Shown here in pieces: positions 16,635 to 24,584 of a stretch of DNA of 53,150 nucleotides. A model generated the notes under the pieces. The model was given only the letters and a program-made list of their open reading frames with translations. It was not told the origin of the DNA and searched no databases. The stretch is from CAUPWF01 sp964367905 (GTDB lineage Bacteria; Bacillota; Clostridia; Lachnospirales; Lachnospiraceae). The stretch lies in the NCBI GenBank assembly GCA_964367905.1, contig CAYIZP010000018.1:1-53150 (forward strand). Reading direction: 5' to 3'. How positions within the stretch are numbered: position 1 is the stretch's first letter; every line of letters starts with the position of its first letter. The position numbers were made by a program, and so were the translations under genes.

Positions 16635-18389
16635 ATGAAGAAAATTATTAATAAACCAGACCATATAATTCATGAAATGCTTGAAGGGTTTGTGGGAGCA
16701 TATCACAAACAATACGAAAGACATCCAAATGTGAACGGAGTTTTATTAAAGAGGAGAAGAAAAAATAAGGTGGCATTAGTGATAGGTGGAGGGAGTGGTC
16801 ATGAGCCCATGTTTTCTGGGTTTGTTGGACAAGGTTTGGCAGATGCAGCGGCATGTGGCAATATATTTGCATCGCCAGATCCTCGTACAATTTACAAGAT
16901 AGGAAAATCAGTGAATTCAGGACAAGGGATATTATTTGTTTATGGGTGCTATGCGGGAGATAACCTGAATTTTGACATGGCTGAAGAGTTTTTGAATAAA
17001 GAGGGCATTCAAACTGCTCATGTGCGAGTATGGGATGATGTGGCAAGTGCACCACAAGATAGGATAGAAGATCGAAGAGGGATTGCAGGAGATGTCTTTG
17101 TAATTAAGGTGGCAGGAGCAGCTTGTGACGCAGGTTTGGAATTAAATGAAGTGCGAAGAATCACAGAAAAAGCACGGGACAATACACGCTCAATTGGAGT
17201 GGCAACTGCTCCAGGTCAAATCCCGGGATTAGAGCAGACAACATTTGAATTAGGAGAAGATGAAATCGAATATGGGATGGGATTACATGGAGAACCAGGA
17301 ATCTTACGGACAATAATGAAGCCTGCAGATGAGTTGGCAGAAACGCTTTATGCCAGCATTAAGGAAGATTCTGATTTAAAGATGGGAGATGAAGTATGTG
17401 TATTAATTAATGGGTTGGGAGCAACCACAATTCTAGAACTTAGCATTGTTTACAGAAAGGTTCAAGAGTTGCTAAAAAAAGATGGAGTACAAATTCACGA
17501 TTCTGATATTAATAATTATTGCACCTGTCAGGAGATGGGAGGGTTTTCTATTACAATAATGAAGTTGGACGATGAATTGAAGCGGTACTATAATGCACCT
17601 TGTTATTGTCCTTATTATTCAAAGATGATGGTGGAAGAAGTGGAAGAAGAGTTGGAGCATGATGTTAAAGATGTTGAAGAGTGTAGCGAGAACTATAAGA
17701 TTGAGCCATTTGAAAGAATAGGAATACTAGATACAATTAATGCAGAAGAAGCCAAACAAATGTTATTACATATTGCAAATAAAATTATTATGAAAAAACC
17801 TTATTTGACTGAAGTGGACAGTAAAATTGGAGATGGGGATCATGGTATAGGTATGGAAGGTGGTATGAGGAAGGTTATAACTGCACTTAGAAATATTAAA
17901 GAAGCTAAAAATGTATATGAAATATTTGAAATAGCAGGAACAGAAATGTTAATGTCGATGGGGGGAGCTTCTGGTGTTATCTTTGGAAGTTTGTATTTAT
18001 CAGGGGCAAAAGGAATGCAACCCAAGACAGAGTTGACACAAGCAGATATAGCAACCATGCTGAGAAAAAGTTTGAATGAAATTAAGTCAAGAGGAAAAGC
18101 TAAGGTCGGTGACAAGACAATGGTAGATGCCTTGGAGCCAGCAGTAGTGGCAATGGAAGCAAATGAAGGGCTAACACTATTAGAGATGATGAGAGAAGCT
18201 GAAGATGCCTCTAAGGTGGGGGTAGAAAACACAAAATTATATATCGCAAAATTTGGAAGAGCAAAATCTCTAATGGAGAGAGCAATCGGTTATCAAGATG
18301 CAGGTGCAACATCAGTTGCGCTGATTATTGAAGGGATGCGAGAGTACATAGAAGGAGGAGAGGCTTATGAAAATTGCTATAGGATGTGA
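16635..18389 (+). CDS. DhaK-DhaL fusion kinase (dihydroxyacetone/tetrulose kinase)
   Basis: This is a 584-residue ATP-dependent kinase. The N-terminal DhaK domain (to about residue 330) has GGGSGHEP with His56, Asp109 in YAGDNLNFD and the substrate-binding His218 in GMGLHGEPG, so all three key residues of DhaK are present. The C-terminal DhaL domain (from about 375) has the Mg-ATP motif DSKIGDGDHGIGM. Known relatives phosphorylate dihydroxyacetone or, when linked to RpiB- and TIM-like genes as here, D- or L-erythrulose (DerK/LerK). ATG 16635 follows AAAGGGA. It overlaps the next gene by 23 bases, implying coupled translation. Confidence 0.88.
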   Translation: MKKIINKPDHIIHEMLEGFVGAYHKQYERHPNVNGVLLKRRRKNKVALVIGGGSGHEPMFSGFVGQGLADAAACGNIFASPDPRTIYKIGKSVNSGQGILFVYGCYAGDNLNFDMAEEFLNKEGIQTAHVRVWDDVASAPQDRIEDRRGIAGDVFVIKVAGAACDAGLELNEVRRITEKARDNTRSIGVATAPGQIPGLEQTTFELGEDEIEYGMGLHGEPGILRTIMKPADELAETLYASIKEDSDLKMGDEVCVLINGLGATTILELSIVYRKVQELLKKDGVQIHDSDINNYCTCQEMGGFSITIMKLDDELKRYYNAPCYCPYYSKMMVEEVEEELEHDVKDVEECSENYKIEPFERIGILDTINAEEAKQMLLHIANKIIMKKPYLTEVDSKIGDGDHGIGMEGGMRKVITALRNIKEAKNVYEIFEIAGTEMLMSMGGASGVIFGSLYLSGAKGMQPKTELTQADIATMLRKSLNEIKSRGKAKVGDKTMVDALEPAVVAMEANEGLTLLEMMREAEDASKVGVENTKLYIAKFGRAKSLMERAIGYQDAGATSVALIIEGMREYIEGGEAYENCYRM

Positions 18390-18807
18390 TCCAAATGCAC
18401 AAAAAGAAAAACTTGAATTGATTCAGTTTATTGAATCGAGAGGATTAGGAGAAGTTACAGATTTTGGTAGTCAAGACCCTATATATGCGAATGTGGCAAT
18501 TGCGGTAGGGGAATCTGTTGCTTCAAAACAATTTGACCGAGGAATCTTATTATGTGGTACAGGATTAGGAATGTCTATTGCTGCGAATAAAGTGAAAGGT
18601 GCATATGCTGCACTACTATCAGATGTATACTCGGCGAAAAGAGCAATATTGAGTAATGATGCCAATATTGCATGCATGGGAGCATTCACAATAGGAGGAA
18701 AACTTCGTGAGGAGTTGACGGAGGCATTTTTGTCAAATGATTTTGTGAAGGGATGCACATCCCAGGAAAAGGTTGATGCGTTTGTGAAATATGAAATAGG
18801 CGCCTAG
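18367..18807 (+). CDS. RpiB-like sugar-phosphate isomerase (D-erythrulose-4-phosphate isomerase candidate)
   Basis: This 146-residue protein belongs to the RpiB/LacAB family. The catalytic Cys63 lies in LLCGTGLGMSIAANK, and the SNDANIACMGAFTIGG segment is typical. The N-terminus MKIAIGCDPNA differs from the GSDHAG of housekeeping RpiB. In erythritol and threitol pathways RpiB-like enzymes (EryI, DerI) convert D-erythrulose 4-phosphate to D-erythrose 4-phosphate. The tight linkage to a DhaK-type kinase and a TIM-like protein supports that role here rather than ribose 5-phosphate isomerisation. RBS GGAGGAG lies inside the end of the kinase gene. Confidence 0.82.
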   Translation: MKIAIGCDPNAQKEKLELIQFIESRGLGEVTDFGSQDPIYANVAIAVGESVASKQFDRGILLCGTGLGMSIAANKVKGAYAALLSDVYSAKRAILSNDANIACMGAFTIGGKLREELTEAFLSNDFVKGCTSQEKVDAFVKYEIGA

Positions 18808-18813
18808 AGAGGA

Positions 18814-19587
18814 ATGGGTATGGCAAAAAAAATATATTTTGGAACAAACTTAAAGATGTATAAAACAATTGCAGAGACATGTGATTATTTATTGAAATTA
18901 GTGGAGCATACAAGAGATATTGACAGAGATAAAATGGAACTATTTGTAATTCCTTCTTTTACAGCATTATATCATGCTTCAAAGTGTGCGGATACAAAGT
19001 ATGTGACATTGGGCGCCCAAAACATGTGTTGGGAAGAAGTAGGACAGTATACAGGAGAAATATCACCAATTATGATAAAAGAACTTGGAATTGATATGGT
19101 CATGGTTGGACATTCTGAACGTAGGCACGTATTTCGAGAAACAGATGAAGAAGAAAATAGAAAAATCAAGATGGCACTGAAGTATGGCTTTAAAACACTC
19201 TTATGCATAGGAGAAACACTAGAAGAAAAACAATATGGGGTTAGTAGAGAAGTACTAAGAAAACAGTTGAAAATAGGATTTCATGGTGTCGACAAAGATA
19301 AGATAGAAAACTTAATGGTAGCTTATGAACCAGTATGGTCGATTGGAGTGGATGGAATTCCAGCTTCTGCGGATTATGCAGCGGAAATGCATAAGGAAAT
19401 CAAGAGTTGTTTGCGAGAAATCTTTGGGACCACAGCAGAGAATATCCCCGTACTATATGGAGGCAGTGTGAATCCAAATAATGCAGTACAATTAATACAG
19501 CAAAAATGTATTGATGGTTTATTCATTGGGCGGAGCGCATGGGACGCAGAACGGTTTGATGAGATTATTCGAGAGGCAATCAAATAG
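18814..19587 (+). CDS. Triosephosphate-isomerase-like protein (L-erythrulose-1-phosphate isomerase candidate)
   Basis: This 257-residue TIM-barrel isomerase has the catalytic residues Lys12, His98 (VGHSERR) and Glu170 (VAYEPVW). The usual phosphate/active-site segment GNWKMN is changed to GTNLKMY, and the loop after PVW reads SIGVDG. These changes separate it from glycolytic TpiA. EryH/LerI are TIM homologues that interconvert L-erythrulose 1-phosphate and D-erythrulose 4-phosphate, and they occur next to a DhaK-type kinase and an RpiB-like enzyme as here. It starts six bases after the RpiB-like gene, with ATG 18820 as an alternative start. A plain second triosephosphate isomerase remains possible. 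Confidence 0.82.
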   Translation: MGMAKKIYFGTNLKMYKTIAETCDYLLKLVEHTRDIDRDKMELFVIPSFTALYHASKCADTKYVTLGAQNMCWEEVGQYTGEISPIMIKELGIDMVMVGHSERRHVFRETDEEENRKIKMALKYGFKTLLCIGETLEEKQYGVSREVLRKQLKIGFHGVDKDKIENLMVAYEPVWSIGVDGIPASADYAAEMHKEIKSCLREIFGTTAENIPVLYGGSVNPNNAVQLIQQKCIDGLFIGRSAWDAERFDEIIREAIK

Positions 19588-19606
19588 GATTATTACCTAT
19601 TCAGTG

Positions 19607-19635
19607 TTTACAATTGTCTACAATTGTTTTATAAT
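19607..19635 (+). promoter_or_regulatory. Promoter of the cobalamin-riboswitch transcript
   Basis: TTTACA at 19607-19612 and a perfect TATAAT at 19630-19635 are 17 bases apart. The spacer contains a repeated ACAATTGT. It sits about 20 bases before the riboswitch. Confidence 0.75.
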
Positions 19636-19649
19636 AAAACGCATTGGAT

Positions 19650-19845
19650 TTGAATAAAGAAGGAATTAGGTGGAAATCCTAAGCGAGCACGTCGCCGTAA
19701 GCAGATGTATTGGATTTTATTTGACTATTTTGTCGCAGAGATAGTAAACCATTGGCAGTAGCCGAGAAGGGAGAATGAAATTAGGATCTGCAAGCCGGAA
19801 TATTTCTTATCACAAATTTAGCATCGAGTGCAAGCCTATAGAATT
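19650..19845 (+). ncRNA. Probable cobalamin (B12) riboswitch
   Basis: The leader contains AGGAATTAGGTGGAAATCC followed by TAAGCGAGCACGTCGCCGTAAG, which matches the conserved core of cobalamin riboswitches (GGGAA..GGUG..A.UCC..GC....GCC.CUGUAA) with a few changes. Further on come CCATTGGCAG, GAAGGGAG and AGGATCTGCAAGCC, placed like the 3' conserved boxes. A final dyad CACAAATT/AATTTGTG (about 19810-19850) can act as the expression platform before the RBS at 19872. The genes that follow fit corrinoid uptake. The match is by eye; a covariance-model search would settle it. Confidence 0.72.
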
Positions 19846-19884
19846 TGTGAAAATCTGATAAACCAAATAATAAGGAGAAAGCGT

Positions 19885-20454
19885 ATGAAAAAAAACAATT
19901 GGAAACTATTATTACAAAGATTGGCATTTTCAGTACTAATTGCGACTATGGTATTGACATTTGCAGGATGTGGAAACAATGAGGATGCAGCGACGGACAC
20001 GATGCCACAAGAGGAAGCAACAGAGATGGCAGATGAAGCAGCAGATGAAGGTGTGGCGACAGTAGACGAACCAGCTACTTTGGATGAGCCAGCAACAGAA
20101 GGTGGAGAAGCGCCTGAAGGACAAGAGCCAGTTGCTGAGGTTGGAACACCAGTAGGCGAAGGTGACACAAAGTTTACATTCGAAGTAAAGCATGAAGATG
20201 GAACAGTAACTTACTATGCAGTTAGTACAGATGCGACCACAGTTGGGGAAGCACTATTGGAATTAGAGTTAATCGCAGGAGATGACAGTGAATATGGACT
20301 ATATGTTAAGACTGTTGATGGCGTGACTGTAGATCCAGATGCAGAATCAAAGTACTGGGCATTCTATGTAGATGGTGAAATGGCTGCTACTGGAGTGGAT
20401 CTAACAGATATCACAGAGGGAGCAATGTATTCATTCGCAGTTGAATCCTTCTAG
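19885..20454 (+). CDS. DUF4430-domain lipoprotein (transcobalamin-like, corrinoid-binding candidate)
   Basis: This 189-residue secreted lipoprotein starts at 19885 after TAAGGAGA. The signal peptide ends at the lipobox FAGC with Cys29. An acidic, Ala/Glu/Pro-rich linker runs to about residue 90, then a DUF4430-type domain follows, ending YWAFYVDGEMAATGVDLTDITEGAMYSF. DUF4430 resembles the C-terminal domain of transcobalamin and intrinsic factor. With a probable B12 riboswitch upstream and an ECF S component overlapping its 3' end, a surface corrinoid-capture role is likely. Ligand binding is inferred. Confidence 0.82.
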   Translation: MKKNNWKLLLQRLAFSVLIATMVLTFAGCGNNEDAATDTMPQEEATEMADEAADEGVATVDEPATLDEPATEGGEAPEGQEPVAEVGTPVGEGDTKFTFEVKHEDGTVTYYAVSTDATTVGEALLELELIAGDDSEYGLYVKTVDGVTVDPDAESKYWAFYVDGEMAATGVDLTDITEGAMYSFAVESF

Positions 20455-20956
20455 TAGTAATAAATTAAAGACAAGTGAACTTGTGATATTCGCAATGTTG
20501 GCAACCATCATGTATTTATCAAAGATTTTTATGGAGTGGGCTCCCAACATCCATTTGCTAGGCATGTTGACTATGACCTATACATTGGTTTATCGCAAGA
20601 AAGCACTTTATCCAATCTATGTATACATTTTGATTAATGGAGCACTATCCGGTTTTGCGACCTGGTGGATTCCATACTTATACATATGGACAATTTTATG
20701 GGCTGTTACCATGTTATTGCCCCAGAAGATGAAACCACATATAGCAGCGGTCGTGTACTGTGTGGTATGTGGTATGCATGGACTCTTGTTTGGAATCCTA
20801 TATGCACCAGTGCAGGCAATCCTATTCGGACTCAGTTTCGAGGGGATGGTCGCATGGATTATAGCGGGATTTCCATTCGATGTGATGCATGGAATTGGAA
20901 ATGCAGTAGCGGGGGTATTGATTATACCGCTTTGCAAATTGTTGAAGAGATTATAA
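20441..20956 (+). CDS. ECF transporter S component (cobalamin or precursor candidate)
   Basis: This 171-residue protein has about five or six hydrophobic segments. It begins KTSELVIFAMLATIMYLSK, the usual first helix of an ECF S component, and ends with a helical AGVLIIPLCKLLKRL. S components bind a vitamin and dock on a shared EcfAAT module, which is not in the window. TTG 20441 overlaps the lipoprotein gene by 14 bases, so translation is probably coupled; ATG 20495 is a less likely alternative because it cuts into the first helix. Riboswitch control and the DUF4430 partner point to corrinoid uptake. Confidence 0.8.
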   Translation: MNPSSSNKLKTSELVIFAMLATIMYLSKIFMEWAPNIHLLGMLTMTYTLVYRKKALYPIYVYILINGALSGFATWWIPYLYIWTILWAVTMLLPQKMKPHIAAVVYCVVCGMHGLLFGILYAPVQAILFGLSFEGMVAWIIAGFPFDVMHGIGNAVAGVLIIPLCKLLKRL

Positions 20957-20957
20957 A

Positions 20958-21000
20958 AGGGACAGAGGCAGTGAGTATTTACTCATTGACCTCTGTCCCT
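20958..21000. terminator. Strong hairpin terminator between convergent genes
   Basis: AGGGACAGAGG at 20958-20968 pairs with CCTCTGTCCCT at 20990-21000, and the stem continues through CAGTGAGTA/TACTCATTG to a tiny loop. It is flanked by A-rich and T-rich sequence and separates convergent genes, so it can work in both directions. The GGGACAG arm resembles the tail of the elements at 3295 and 4541. Confidence 0.75.
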
Positions 21001-21042
21001 GACTTTATGTAATAGAAACTTCGTTTCTAGCGTATCTCGTTC

Positions 21043-21888
21043 TTAGCTCATCCGTAATTCACGCCAGATGGCATAAGGAATATCGATATTTCCTCGACCA
21101 AATCCTAAGCGGATATTGGGTTTGGTCATTCCGTGGAAGTCCGATCCACCTGATAGTTTCAAATCATAGCGTTTTGCTAATAATTTCATATCTTGTTCAT
21201 CGCCAGGTCCATTCATGGAATAGATGGCTTCGATTGCATCGAGTTCTTCGCCAGCGAGTTTGCTTACAAAATCCTCTAGTTCCGAGGATGAGAATTCATA
21301 GCGAAGTGGATGGGCTAAGACTGCAACTCCATTGGCCTCCTGTATCATGCGAATTGCATCGTGTGGTACAATCTTCCCACGGGGAACGAAGCAGGGTGCA
21401 TCCTCTCCGATATAGCGCGGGAATGCTTCCCATATATTTCTAACATATCCTTTTTGATGCAGATATTTTGCAATATGTGCACGGGTGATTACTGTATCGC
21501 CAAACATGTCTAAGAGTACTTCATCTGTAATGTCGATATGCGATTCTTGTAATTTCTGAATCATCTTTTTGTTGCGAACTTGTCTTGAATTTCGAAAATC
21601 CTTCAAATGTTTTTGAAAAGCAGGACTATCCTTGTCGATGTCTAAACCAACGATGTGAATGTCGCGTCCCTCTGCATGGGTGGAGAGTTCTACTCCTGGA
21701 ATAACCTCCAATTGTGGGTTTAATTCCGCGGCGGCTTTCAGTGCTTCATCTATGCCGGCGGTGGTATCGTGGTCGGTCAATGCAAAGGCCTTCAGCTTAT
21801 ACTTCGTTGCGAGTTCGACTAGTTGTGTTGGTGTAAGTGTGCCATCTGAGGCTGTTGAGTGTACGTGCAAATCAATTCGATTTTTCAT
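21043..21888 (-). CDS. PHP-domain phosphoesterase (TrpH/RNase AM-type)
   Basis: This 281-residue protein starts at 21888 behind GGAAAGGAG; the longer frame to 21957 has no ribosome site. PHP metal motifs are DLHVHSTASDGTLTP at the N-terminus, ALTDHDTTAGIDEA, IPGVELSTHAEGRDIHIVGLDID, VAVLAHPLRY and LSGGSDFHG. Relatives are 3',5'-nucleoside bisphosphate phosphatases or 5'-exonucleases of RNA ends. It is monocistronic and has no clear link to its neighbours. Confidence 0.9.
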   Translation of the reverse strand: MKNRIDLHVHSTASDGTLTPTQLVELATKYKLKAFALTDHDTTAGIDEALKAAAELNPQLEVIPGVELSTHAEGRDIHIVGLDIDKDSPAFQKHLKDFRNSRQVRNKKMIQKLQESHIDITDEVLLDMFGDTVITRAHIAKYLHQKGYVRNIWEAFPRYIGEDAPCFVPRGKIVPHDAIRMIQEANGVAVLAHPLRYEFSSSELEDFVSKLAGEELDAIEAIYSMNGPGDEQDMKLLAKRYDLKLSGGSDFHGMTKPNIRLGFGRGNIDIPYAIWRELRMS

Positions 21889-22048
21889 GTCGCATCTCCT
21901 TTCCACAATGTAGTTGTTAAATAGGCTACACACATATTCTATCAAACATTCCGACAATAATCTACAAAAAATATAAGAAAATCCATACGTTTTTATATAA
22001 AATCAATAAGGATAGAACCGATTTTTGATATTTTAATAAAAAAGTAAT

Positions 22049-22057
22049 TGTTATAAT
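22049..22057 (+). promoter_or_regulatory. Extended -10 promoter for the GH2 beta-mannosidase-like gene
   Basis: TGTTATAAT is a perfect extended -10 with consensus TATAAT at 22052-22057, forty bases before the start codon. A TTGATA upstream is too far away (21 bases) to be a good -35. Confidence 0.65.
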
Positions 22058-22097
22058 GAGTGAGATAAAATAAGAGCCAAGACGAAAGGAAAGAAAG

Positions 22098-24515
22098 ATG
22101 AAGAAAAATCAAGATTTTCACGCACTAGAAGGCGGAATAAAAGCAAAAGGCGATGGAACAAAGGTTCCAGGACGTATTGTACAAGATTTTAGTGGTTTGC
22201 ACTGGAAGATGGAGAAGATGCGCATTGGACAAGGTGTTGCAGAGGGAATCCATGAACTGAAAAATGAACTATCAGGAAATGACTTTAGTTGGAACAAAGC
22301 ATTGGTACCTGGAGATGTATATACAGACTTATACTTAGCAGGGGAAATCGACGATCCACATTTCGGAAGAAACATGGCGAAGATCAAGTGGGTTCAAGAA
22401 TACGAGTGGTGGTACAACTATGGATTCAACATCACAGAGGAAATGATGGGAAAAGACCTTAAATTAGTATTCGAGGGTGTAGACTATTCTTGTGATGTAT
22501 GGTTGAATGACGAGTATCTAGGAAGACATGAAGGAATGTATTCATCATTTGAATTCGATGTTACGGATATTGTAGACCATAAACAACCACATACACCAGT
22601 GAACTTGCTAAAAGTAAAATTAGATCCACCACCAAAGAATCAAAAGAACGTGGCTGGAGCGAAGCACAATTTTGCAGGAGACTACCTGACAGGATTGATT
22701 CCATTTGGTATCTGGCGTCCAGTTAAGTTGATCGCGACAGATAAGTTGAAGATTGATAACTATCGTGCTGAGTACAAAGTGCTAGAAGGAAAAGCGGTAG
22801 CGAATTATGATGTAGATATCACAGGTTATGAGAATCATTTGAATGACCTAACATTGAAAGTTGCATTGAAAGACGGAGATCGTGTGATTAGCTGTGAGAA
22901 GACAATTGATGTGAGCAAGAAGAGTTCAACAGCATCACTTACCTTTGATATTGATGAGCCAAAGTTATGGTGGCCATATGAACTGGGCGATCCATTCCTA
23001 TATGATTTAGAAATTAGTGTTTCTGAAAATGGAGTAATCCTTGATAATATCGAAGAGAAGACAGGAGTACGTGAAGTAACGATGCAGATGAACCCAGGGT
23101 TTACACCAGAAGAGTCACAAATTCCTTGGACATTTGTAATCAATGGAAAGCCAATGTTCTTGCGTTCGGCTTGTTGGACACAACCGTCCTTCTTCTATGG
23201 ACGTAACTCAAAAGAAAAATATGAGTTCTATGTGTCTAAGGCAAGAGAGGCAAATATCAACAACCTGAGAATGTTCGGATGGCATCCACCAGAGACCAAA
23301 GACTTCTATGATTGCTGCGATAAGTACGGAATCACCGTATGGACAAACTTCTCGTTTGCAACTCAAGAATTCCGTTCTGACAAGGCATATATTGATTTGG
23401 TGTCTCACGAAGCGGCAAATATTGTAAAAGACAGAAGAAATCACCCATCGTCTATCATGTTCATGGGTGGAGAAGAAGTTTACTTTACAGAGGCGCACGT
23501 AGACAGTAACAACCGTAAGTTAATGGAGCATATGGGAGATATCACTCGTACACATACCAATATTCCATATGCGGATGCATCACCACTTAGCTCAAGAGAA
23601 GCAATCCGTATGGGATATGCAACGAAGGAATCTATGCATGCAAACTCTCACTATTATGCAGCGGGAGCAATCTACATGGAAGACTACTATCCAGCGTTAG
23701 ATTATTGTATTATTCCAGAGCTTACCGCAGCATCTTCACCATCGGTAGAGAGCTTGAGAAAGTTCATTCCAGAGAATGAATTGTGGCCAATGGGATTAAG
23801 TTGGGGATATCATCAAGGAGACTTACATGTATTGCAGAATCTGAACTACGAGGTATTCGGAGATACCAGAATGGGATCGGTAGAAGAATTTGCGGAGTCA
23901 ACACAGATTGCACAAGGTGTTATCTTCCAATTTTCTCTAGAATATTACAGACGTCAAAAGCCACGTGTGAGCGGTGTTGCATTATGCCACTTTAACACAA
24001 ACTGGCCATTGATTAAGTGGGATATCGTAGATTATTACGGAAAAGAAAAACAATCATTCGGATATGTGAAGCGTTGTTACAACCCACTATTACCATCTCT
24101 TGATTTCTCTAAGAGAAGATGGCTTCCAGGAGAAGACTTCACTGGAAAATTATATGTAATCAATGATTACTACACAGAATACAAAGATGTTTCTTATGAA
24201 TACCAAGTTCTAGACAAAGACAGAAATGTGTTGAAATCAGAAACAATTACTGTCAATGTAGGAGAGAATACATCCGAGGTATTTGGAGATCTTAATTATC
24301 AATTAGCTGAAAACTTAGATGACTTGTTCTATGTGACATTGAAGCTCGTACAAGACGGAGAAGTAATCTCTGAGAACGAGTATTTCTTCCTTGTGGCAGA
24401 TCAAGAAGCGGCGAAGAAGCATTCGAAGGAATTATATGATCAAATGCATGTTGGAAGATCAAAGTATGGAAAAGGATACTATAGATACTTCCCAGAAATG
24501 CTAGAAGGTCTGTAA
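22098..24515 (+). CDS. GH2 family beta-mannosidase-like glycosidase
   Basis: This 805-residue protein lacks a signal peptide and is probably cytosolic. The N-terminal jelly-roll domain has the beta-mannosidase pattern ALVPGDVYTDLYLAGEIDDP, FGRNMAKIKWVQEYEWWYNY and LVFEGVDYSCDVWLNDEYLG. In the catalytic barrel the acid/base region reads FMGGEEV (Glu460) where relatives have GNNE, and the nucleophile is probably Glu541 in IIPELTAASSPSVESL, matching the SEFG..S.PS.ETL pattern. The altered acid/base motif suggests an unusual specificity. It is transcribed alone. The RBS is GAAAGGAAAGAAAG. A palindromic terminator follows. Confidence 0.82.
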   Translation: MKKNQDFHALEGGIKAKGDGTKVPGRIVQDFSGLHWKMEKMRIGQGVAEGIHELKNELSGNDFSWNKALVPGDVYTDLYLAGEIDDPHFGRNMAKIKWVQEYEWWYNYGFNITEEMMGKDLKLVFEGVDYSCDVWLNDEYLGRHEGMYSSFEFDVTDIVDHKQPHTPVNLLKVKLDPPPKNQKNVAGAKHNFAGDYLTGLIPFGIWRPVKLIATDKLKIDNYRAEYKVLEGKAVANYDVDITGYENHLNDLTLKVALKDGDRVISCEKTIDVSKKSSTASLTFDIDEPKLWWPYELGDPFLYDLEISVSENGVILDNIEEKTGVREVTMQMNPGFTPEESQIPWTFVINGKPMFLRSACWTQPSFFYGRNSKEKYEFYVSKAREANINNLRMFGWHPPETKDFYDCCDKYGITVWTNFSFATQEFRSDKAYIDLVSHEAANIVKDRRNHPSSIMFMGGEEVYFTEAHVDSNNRKLMEHMGDITRTHTNIPYADASPLSSREAIRMGYATKESMHANSHYYAAGAIYMEDYYPALDYCIIPELTAASSPSVESLRKFIPENELWPMGLSWGYHQGDLHVLQNLNYEVFGDTRMGSVEEFAESTQIAQGVIFQFSLEYYRRQKPRVSGVALCHFNTNWPLIKWDIVDYYGKEKQSFGYVKRCYNPLLPSLDFSKRRWLPGEDFTGKLYVINDYYTEYKDVSYEYQVLDKDRNVLKSETITVNVGENTSEVFGDLNYQLAENLDDLFYVTLKLVQDGEVISENEYFFLVADQEAAKKHSKELYDQMHVGRSKYGKGYYRYFPEMLEGL

Positions 24516-24531
24516 AAAAGTAACGTTGATA

Positions 24532-24577
24532 GGGGACGGAGGAAAATGAAGCGAAAGCGCCATTTTTCCCCGTCCCC
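24532..24577. terminator. Palindromic element, GGGGACGG family, between convergent genes
   Basis: GGGGACGGAGGAAAATG at 24532 pairs with CATTTTTCCCCGTCCCC ending at 24577, with an AAGCGAAAGCG loop that itself pairs. It lies between the GH2 gene and the convergent NCS2 permease gene and probably ends both transcripts. Confidence 0.75.
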
Positions 24578-24584
24578 AACTGAT

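Noticed and set aside
20665..21012. An overlapping + strand ORF of 115 codons within the ECF S component
   Set aside because: It is out of frame with the S component, has no family resemblance and lies over a gene with clear membrane helices.
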